Part shown: piece by piece, positions 63,411-64,000 of the stretch | How the letters are laid out: the number at the start of each line of letters is the position of its first letter | How positions within the stretch are numbered: position 1 is the stretch's first letter | Origin: Cydia pomonella | Taxonomy: Eukaryota; Arthropoda; Insecta; Lepidoptera; Tortricidae | Reading direction: 5' to 3' | DNA: 64,000 nucleotides | NCBI RefSeq assembly: GCF_033807575.1 | Contig: NC_084713.1 | Span: forward strand, 16,157,389-16,221,388 | Program-made: the position numbers and the translations under genes | The notes under the pieces: generated by a model | The model's database searches: none | Told to the model about the DNA's origin: nothing | Seen by the model: only the letters and a program-made list of their open reading frames with translations

Positions 63411-64000
63411 AACATTCACACTTTATTTTACCCCAAAAGCTAGGTACGTTCTAATTCTAAAAAAAAAAAACAAAAGGGAAATTGATTCATAAAATACCTA
63501 AATATTTGCATTTCTTGGTTACACCTGTAAAATTAGTTATGTAGAATCATTGAACCGAATCTCGTAGCTCCCGCGTAGCACTTGTTAACCTCATCGCTAC
63601 GCCGTAGACGCAACCCACATTTTATTTTATTATTATACCTCCTTCATATTGTTATTTTCATTATTCTTTCATCGTCGATTCTGTATAGCACTTTTATTAT
63701 GAGATAAAATGGGTTACTGTTCTGCGTTCTCGTCTTTGTACTGTTTTTTTTTTGTGGGGTATTCCACAATCAATGTGTTTGATGTTGAGGTTTTATTTAA
63801 TCGCCTACTTACTTATATGTTTTAAAATCACTTTTATTTAACACTCGGTCGATTAGAAAAATGCCACATGTTAAAGTTAAAGTGTTAGGTTTTTATTTAC
63901 ACATTGACTAGTGTTTGGTGCGTGTTAATACATGTGCCTATTACCGCCAATAACAAATGTATTAACTCACAGTATACACTAATCAATGCGTAAACAGCTT
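63411..64000. other. No gene recognised
   Basis: AT-rich DNA to the end of the window; no supported feature. Confidence 0.4.

Noticed and set aside
1..64000. CRISPR array, prophage, bacterial operon or other defence-system locus
   Set aside because: No regularly spaced repeats, no ribosome-binding-site-led gene runs, and the content is clearly a repeat-rich insect nuclear genome.

Overview
The window looks like AT-rich nuclear DNA from a moth or butterfly (Lepidoptera). The basis is the repeat content: a mag-lineage Ty3/gypsy element (mag was first described in Bombyx mori), RTE and CR1/jockey-like LINE debris, a tRNA-derived SINE with A and B boxes, and several small fold-back elements repeated in both orientations. 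I find no convincing host protein-coding gene, rRNA or functional tRNA gene. The window reads as an intergenic or intronic repeat landscape, and nothing in it suggests a bacterial-type operon, CRISPR array or prophage.

Layout. 0-5 kb: unique-looking AT-rich DNA with a (TA)n tract, a long-TIR fold-back element (3041-3235) and a 402-bp MITE flanked by TTAA (4524-4925). 5.6-6.4 kb: a GC-rich remnant of a retroelement C-terminus with a nuclease-like RPD...WD motif. 8.2-8.7 kb: another inverted-repeat MITE. 9.2-10.4 kb: a 5'-truncated LINE with an open 369-codon frame. 10.6-12.5 kb: an internally deleted LINE plus SINE copies. 12.5-18 kb: mostly unrecognised, with a fold-back MITE, a second full SINE and a reverse-oriented copy of a GGTTCCGTA-type repeat. 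18.6-20.6 kb: another copy of that repeat, split by an inserted LINE. 20.7-21.1 kb: a second TTAA-flanked MITE, inverted relative to the first. 21.8-24.4 kb: an RTE-type LINE (endonuclease plus RT) on the minus strand, with two in-frame TAG codons and a missing 3' part. 24.7-34.8 kb: MITEs, decayed LINEs, SINE-like copies and unrecognised AT-rich DNA.

34814-42436 is a complete Ty3/gypsy element on the minus strand. It has 1.28-kb near-identical LTRs, a 4-bp ATAG target duplication, a primer-binding site, gag and pol. Gag and pol are joined by what looks like a textbook -1 ribosomal frameshift signal (A AAA AAC, 8-nt spacer, hairpin). 42.4-53.3 kb holds SINE and LINE tails and MITEs in unrecognised DNA. 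53.3-54.4 kb is the C-terminal half of a second RTE-type LINE with a (TAA)n tail. About 60 bp beyond its coding end lies a complete compact mag-like element on the minus strand (54468-58623), with identical 108-bp LTRs, a 5-bp ATTAT duplication and one 1282-codon gag-pol frame. 58.6-64 kb is again SINE/MITE/LINE-tail DNA, plus one GC-rich patch (about 61.84-62.18 kb) that could be a host promoter or first exon but is unproven.

The two LTR elements are the most functional-looking items. Both keep long open frames, all recognised enzymatic domains, matching LTRs and target duplications, so they appear to be recent insertions. The LINEs are dead copies. The short elements are non-autonomous and would depend on enzymes encoded elsewhere. 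All calls were made by reading the sequence; no database search was run.
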